Part shown: one piece after another, positions 5,934 through 9,403 of the stretch
Numbering within the stretch: the first letter of the stretch is position 1
How the letters are laid out: each line of letters starts with the position of its first letter
Origin: Gemmatimonadota bacterium
Lineage (GTDB): Bacteria > Gemmatimonadota > Gemmatimonadetes > Gemmatimonadales > GWC2-71-9
Direction of reading: 5' to 3'
NCBI GenBank assembly: GCA_003220985.1
Contig: QHTY01000055.1
Coordinates: 1 to 9,403 of the forward strand
DNA: 9,403 nt
Program-made: the position numbers and the translations under genes
The notes under the pieces: model-generated
Databases searched by the model: none
Told to the model about the DNA's origin: nothing
The model's input: the letters and a program-made list of their open reading frames with translations, nothing else

Positions 5934-6527
5934 ATGCGTGGTGGCTTTCTGTCACTGGCTCTCGTAGCCGTCGCAACCACTCCGGCAGCAGCGCAATGGG
6001 ACGTGGGATTCGAGGTCAGCACCACGCATTATCGTGGATCGTCGCGCGCAGCGACTGACACCGGTGGTCCAACGACAATCCGGCCGGGGAATGCGACGGC
6101 ATTCGGAGTACGCGTGGATCGCGCGATCCGGAGGGTTCGCCTGGCCCTGCAAGCATCATACGCACACGTGGGCCTGACAGCGGCAGCTCCCAACTTGACG
6201 CTGACGGACAACTCGGCTGGGGAACTGTTTGAGGGACAACTGCTGGTGAACTTCCAGGTGGTGGGGATAGGGTCGAGCGGAGCGATACGAGCGGAAGTGG
6301 GACCCTCCCTCCACCTCTGGAAGTCTGAGGACGAGACTCGGTCCCGCGGCGGCGTAGTCGCCGCAGCGGCGTACGAATGGCCCGTCGCGAGGCGGTTCTC
6401 GGGCGCGATCCGACTCGAGGGGATCCTGTCGAAATCGTGGTTCGACCCAGGTGACTTGCCGTCCGAATTGGAGCGGCGAGTCACCTGGCGCTACGGCGTG
6501 GGACTCGGCCTGCGCTATCGCCTGTAA
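5934..6527 (+). CDS. small outer-membrane beta-barrel protein
   Basis: This encodes 197 residues. Residues 1-20 are a clear Sec signal peptide (MRGGFLSLALVAVATTPAAA) with predicted cleavage before Gln21. The mature protein of about 177 residues alternates polar and hydrophobic residues in strands such as WDVGFEVSTTHY, RVRLALQASYAHV and AIRAEVGPSLHLW, and ends WRYGVGLGLRYRL. That is consistent with a barrel of about eight strands, although the last residue is Leu where Phe is usual. The frame is open from a TTG at 5919 overlapping the lipoprotein stop, but I prefer the ATG at 5934 because GAGGA (5921-5925) lies eight bases upstream and the signal peptide fits. The start is 11 bases after the lipoprotein stop, so the two are probably cotranscribed and may act together at the outer membrane. 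Specific function unknown. Confidence 0.85.
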   Translation: MRGGFLSLALVAVATTPAAAQWDVGFEVSTTHYRGSSRAATDTGGPTTIRPGNATAFGVRVDRAIRRVRLALQASYAHVGLTAAAPNLTLTDNSAGELFEGQLLVNFQVVGIGSSGAIRAEVGPSLHLWKSEDETRSRGGVVAAAAYEWPVARRFSGAIRLEGILSKSWFDPGDLPSELERRVTWRYGVGLGLRYRL

Positions 6528-6528
6528 C

Positions 6529-9403
6529 TCACCGCAGGATAATCGCCGGGACGTCGCTCTCTTTCACGAGCTTGTTGAATGCCGGGATGTCGGCGTCGAG
6601 CACGGCCTTCAGGCGATCGAGCTGCACCTGCAACGCCGCCGACAGCCCGTCGAACACCTGAACCGACTGCGCCGTCGGCGCGGCCTCGGCGCTCGCCACC
6701 ACCCCCGCGAGCGCCGCGATCTTGTTGTTCAAGCGGATCGGGTAGTTCAGCGGATCCTGGCTCGAGCGATTCTTCACTTGATAGATCTGCTCCTCGACCG
6801 CGGCGAGCCGGCCCTTGATCGAGTCGGCCTGCTGGCCGATGCGCCGGCCGGCATCGCCGGGGAGGCCGCGGGCCCGCGTCGCCGCGCCGTCGAGCTGCTC
6901 GCGCACCTCGCGGATCTTCCGCACGGCATCGTTCGCCGCGCTCACGCGGCCCGAGATCTTCATGAGCAAATCGAACTGGCGTTGATATTCCTCCTGCGTC
7001 GTCTTCACACGCGGGTCGGGCCGCACCGTGAACGCGCGCGTCTGCGACCAGTCGCCCACCGTCAGCCGAACCTTGTAGGCCCCCGGCACCGCCACGGGGC
7101 CGACCGTCCCTCCCGCCCAGAAGATCATGCCCTGGAAGCGGCTCGCATCAGGATAGCGCAGGTTCCAGACGAACCGGTTCATGCCGGCGCGCACTTTGAG
7201 GGAATCGGGGCTCGGGGCTCGGGGCTTGGGAGTAAACCTCCGGACCAGGGAATCGCGGCTATCCAGGAAGTCCAGGCGCACGTCGGTTGCCGAGTCGGGC
7301 GCGGTCTTCAGATAAAAGAACACGGCTGCACCACCTGGCGGATTGCGGCCCACACCAATCAGTCCCCCTCCCCCTCCCCCACCCCCGAATCCCCCACCCA
7401 GCCCCATGCGGTACGCCGTGCGCGGCGTGTAGAGGAAGCGCGTCGCGCGCGCAACGGAGTCGGCGAGCTGCTGCAGCGGTGTCAGGTCATCGAGAATCCA
7501 GAACGCCCGGCCGTGCGTCGCCGCAACGAGATCGTTGTCCTTGACCACGAGGTCGTGAATCGGCACGACCGGAAGGTTGCGCTGCAACGACTGCCAGCTA
7601 TTGCCGTCGTCGAAGGACACGTATACGCCGAACTCGCCGCCGGCGTAGAGGAGGCCGCGTCGAGCGGGATCCTCGCGCACGACGCGGATGAAGTGACTGG
7701 CGGGGATTCCACCGGTGATGCTGCGCCACGTCTTGCCGTAGTCGGTCGTCTTAAAGATGTACGGCTTGAAGTCGTCGACCTTGTAGCGCGTCGCCGCGAG
7801 GTAGGCGGTCCCCGCGTCGTGCGGCGAGGGCTCGAGCGATGAAATCAGCGACCAGTCGGGCAGATCGCGCGTGGGGGGCGTCACGTTGGTCCACGTCTTG
7901 CCGCCGTCCCGCGTCACGTGCACCAAGCCATCGTCGCTCCCTGCCCAGATCAACCCGGAATCCTTCGGGCTGGGCGCGATCACGAACACCGTGTTGTAGT
8001 ACTCGACGCTCGTGTTGTCCTTGGTGATCGGCCCGCCGGAGGGGCCTTCTTTCGACTTGTCGTTGCGCGTCAGGTCGCCGGAGATCGCCTCCCAGCTCTG
8101 GCCTTCGTTGGTCGTGCGGAAGACGACGTTCGCGCCGGCATACAGCACATTGGGATTGAACGGCGACAGCACGAGCGGGAACGTCCACTGGAAGCGGTAT
8201 TTGAGGTCGCCCGCGCCCCACCCCATCGGGTTGTCGGGCCACGGGAAGATGTTGCGCTCCTGGCCGGTGCGGGCGTCGAGCCGCGAGAGGTAGCTGTAAC
8301 TGCCGGCGTACACGATGTCGGGGTCGTCGGCTCGCGCCGCGATCCAGCCGCTCTCACCGCCGCCCACCTCGTACCAGTCCTTCTCGCCGATCGTCCCGCC
8401 GTCGGTCCGGCTCGCGATGCACACGGTGCTGTTGTCCTGCTGCGAGCCGCAAACCTTGTACGGCACGTGGGTGGTGGCGATCACGTGATAGAACTGCGCG
8501 GTCGGCTGATTGTCCTGCCCCGTCCACGTCGCGCCGCCGTTATAGCTGATGTTCGCGCCGCCGTCGTTGCTGTTGATCATGCGGGCGGGATCGTTGGGCG
8601 CGATCCACAGCCCGTGATGGTCGCCATGGGGCGCGCGCAGCGGCGTGAACGAGCGGCCGCCGTCCACCGAGCGATACATCCCGGTGTTCAGCACGTAGAC
8701 CGTCTCGGGCTTCTTGGGATCGGCGTGGATGTGCGAGTAGTACCAGGCGCGCTGGCGCAGATTGCGCTCGTCGTTCGTGCGCCGCCACGTGTCGCCGCCG
8801 TCGTCAGACCGGAATACTCCCCCTGAGTCGGCTTCGACGATCGCCCACACGCGGTCATGATTCGCGGATACTGTTACGCCTATTTTGCCGATAACGCCTT
8901 TGGGCAGCCCTTCGTTACGGGTTATTTCTTTCCACGTGTCGCCGCCGTCGGTGGACTTGAAGAGCCCGGAGCCGGGCCCGCCGCTCGACATGTACCACGG
9001 CCCGCGCCGCGCCTGCCAGATCGAAGCGTAGAGAATACGCGGATTGGTGGGGTCCATTGCGAGATCGATGGCGCCGGCGGAGTCGGACCGGAACAGCACT
9101 TTCTCCCACGTCTTGCCGCCGTCCTTGGACCGGAACACGCCGCGCTCCGGATTTGGCCCGAACGCGTGGCCCAGCACCGCGACGTACACCAGGTCGGCGT
9201 TCGCCGGATGCACCCGGATCGCGCCGATCTGTCCGGCGTTGTCGAGTCCGATGTGCGTCCACGTCTTCCCTGCGTCCGTGGACTTGTAGACGCCATTGCC
9301 CGGCGACACGTTGCCGCGGATCGGCGACTCGCCGGTCCCGACGTAGATCACGTTGGGATCGGAGGGCGCGACCTCGATCGCACCGATCGACCCGGCACGG
9401 AAG
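6529..9403 (-). CDS. BNR/sortilin-like beta-propeller protein (partial, 5' end outside window)
   Basis: The frame runs from the right edge of the window to a TGA at 6529-6531, giving 957 visible residues. The GTG at 9351 is internal (SDPNVIYVGTGESP), so the true start lies upstream of this fragment. Ten Asp-box repeats can be read, among them STDAGKTW, SKDGGKTW, STDGGDTW, SDDGGDTW, SVDGGRSF, TRDGGKTW, TTDYGKTW and SFDDGNSW, so the first two thirds form one or two Vps10/sortilin-type propellers. CGSQQDNST fits the same family. A glycine-rich loop (GGGFGGGGGGGG, near 7390) precedes an FlgD-like Ig segment (GMNRFVWNLRYPDASRFQG), and the last 170 or so residues are helical. Such proteins are often labelled glycosyl hydrolases, but I see no catalytic evidence. 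It is probably exported; binding to a protein or glycan is the cautious guess. Confidence 0.92.
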   Translation of the reverse strand, partial: FRAGSIGAIEVAPSDPNVIYVGTGESPIRGNVSPGNGVYKSTDAGKTWTHIGLDNAGQIGAIRVHPANADLVYVAVLGHAFGPNPERGVFRSKDGGKTWEKVLFRSDSAGAIDLAMDPTNPRILYASIWQARRGPWYMSSGGPGSGLFKSTDGGDTWKEITRNEGLPKGVIGKIGVTVSANHDRVWAIVEADSGGVFRSDDGGDTWRRTNDERNLRQRAWYYSHIHADPKKPETVYVLNTGMYRSVDGGRSFTPLRAPHGDHHGLWIAPNDPARMINSNDGGANISYNGGATWTGQDNQPTAQFYHVIATTHVPYKVCGSQQDNSTVCIASRTDGGTIGEKDWYEVGGGESGWIAARADDPDIVYAGSYSYLSRLDARTGQERNIFPWPDNPMGWGAGDLKYRFQWTFPLVLSPFNPNVLYAGANVVFRTTNEGQSWEAISGDLTRNDKSKEGPSGGPITKDNTSVEYYNTVFVIAPSPKDSGLIWAGSDDGLVHVTRDGGKTWTNVTPPTRDLPDWSLISSLEPSPHDAGTAYLAATRYKVDDFKPYIFKTTDYGKTWRSITGGIPASHFIRVVREDPARRGLLYAGGEFGVYVSFDDGNSWQSLQRNLPVVPIHDLVVKDNDLVAATHGRAFWILDDLTPLQQLADSVARATRFLYTPRTAYRMGLGGGFGGGGGGGGLIGVGRNPPGGAAVFFYLKTAPDSATDVRLDFLDSRDSLVRRFTPKPRAPSPDSLKVRAGMNRFVWNLRYPDASRFQGMIFWAGGTVGPVAVPGAYKVRLTVGDWSQTRAFTVRPDPRVKTTQEEYQRQFDLLMKISGRVSAANDAVRKIREVREQLDGAATRARGLPGDAGRRIGQQADSIKGRLAAVEEQIYQVKNRSSQDPLNYPIRLNNKIAALAGVVASAEAAPTAQSVQVFDGLSAALQVQLDRLKAVLDADIPAFNKLVKESDVPAIILR
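7205..7225. repeat. three-copy heptanucleotide repeat (TCGGGGC) in the BNR gene
   Basis: Three perfect tandem copies of TCGGGGC lie at 7205-7225, followed by a degenerate fourth unit (TTGGGAG, 7226-7232). The repeat sits in the BNR protein gene and is read on the minus strand as part of TPKPRAPSPDSLK, a Pro/Ser-rich linker before the FlgD-like segment. As with the repeat in the peptidase gene, 21 bases keep the frame. Confidence 0.85.
7364..7405 (-). repeat. G-tract array in the glycine-rich loop (possible G-quadruplex)
   Basis: The plus strand has seven C-tracts: five of five bases (7364-7368, 7370-7374, 7376-7380, 7382-7386, 7391-7395), then 7397-7399 and 7402-7405. The coding strand and mRNA therefore carry regularly spaced G-tracts with one- to four-base loops, the classic arrangement for a G-quadruplex. 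They encode the glycine-rich loop of the BNR protein. The tracts are visible; quadruplex formation is inferred. Confidence 0.6.

Noticed and set aside
6451..7842. 463-codon open frame on the plus strand opposite the BNR gene
   Set aside because: It is the antisense shadow of a clear Asp-box protein; its translation is His/Arg/Ala-rich with no domain pattern, as expected in high-GC DNA.
7918..8826. 302-codon open frame on the plus strand, also opposite the BNR gene
   Set aside because: Antisense shadow; the Val/Arg-rich repeats mirror the Asp-box codons on the other strand.
7890..9280. Recurring DNA strings such as CACGTCTTGCCGCCGTC
   Set aside because: They are the codons of the repeated Asp-box DGGKTW; spacing follows the propeller repeats, so they are neither a mobile repeat nor a CRISPR array.

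Overview
The window looks like chromosomal DNA from a high-GC, Gram-negative-type (two-membrane) bacterium. The outer-membrane barrels, a lipoprotein and the Asp-box (BNR) propeller protein all need or suit a diderm envelope. The mix of a large M1 peptidase carrying a C-terminal barrel and a long BNR 'glycosyl hydrolase-like' protein recalls Gemmatimonadota, with Acidobacteriota as an alternative. That placement is inference, not a search result. There are no RNA genes, insertion sequences, integrases or CRISPR arrays. Apart from one 103-base divergent spacer (4604-4706) the DNA is almost fully coding, and no stretch above 300 bases lacks a gene.

Left half (minus strand, 4603 down to 1): a four-gene chain. 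An exported M1-type zinc metallopeptidase with a C-terminal Omp85/D15-like barrel (1688-4603) is followed by a four-[4Fe-4S] MauM/NapG-like ferredoxin (1140-1691), a phosphomannose-isomerase-like cupin (784-1143) and a sugar-1-phosphate nucleotidyltransferase (787 to the window edge, 3' end missing). Every junction is a 4-base stop/start overlap: TTGA, then GTGA, then ATGA. Each gene therefore starts on the stop codon of the one before, which points to one polycistronic, translationally coupled unit. The last two genes suggest nucleotide-sugar or glycan metabolism; why they travel with a peptidase and a ferredoxin is not obvious.

Middle (plus strand, 4707-6527): a divergent two-gene unit, a lipoprotein of unknown function followed 11 bases later by a small outer-membrane beta-barrel protein. 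The lipoprotein gene is split by a frameshift at a tandem TTGC duplication (4977-4984). Its Shine-Dalgarno sequence and start codon lie inside a 10-base-pair inverted repeat (4678-4708) that could hide them in an mRNA hairpin.

Right third (minus strand, 9403 down to 6529): a large secreted-type BNR/sortilin-like propeller protein with ten visible Asp-boxes, an FlgD-like Ig segment and a helical C-terminus. Its start is outside the window. It converges on the barrel gene with one base between the two stop codons.

The best candidates for something new are the M1-peptidase/Omp85-barrel fusion and its overlapping operon, the hairpin over the lipoprotein start, and two unrelated three-copy heptanucleotide repeats embedded in coding sequence.
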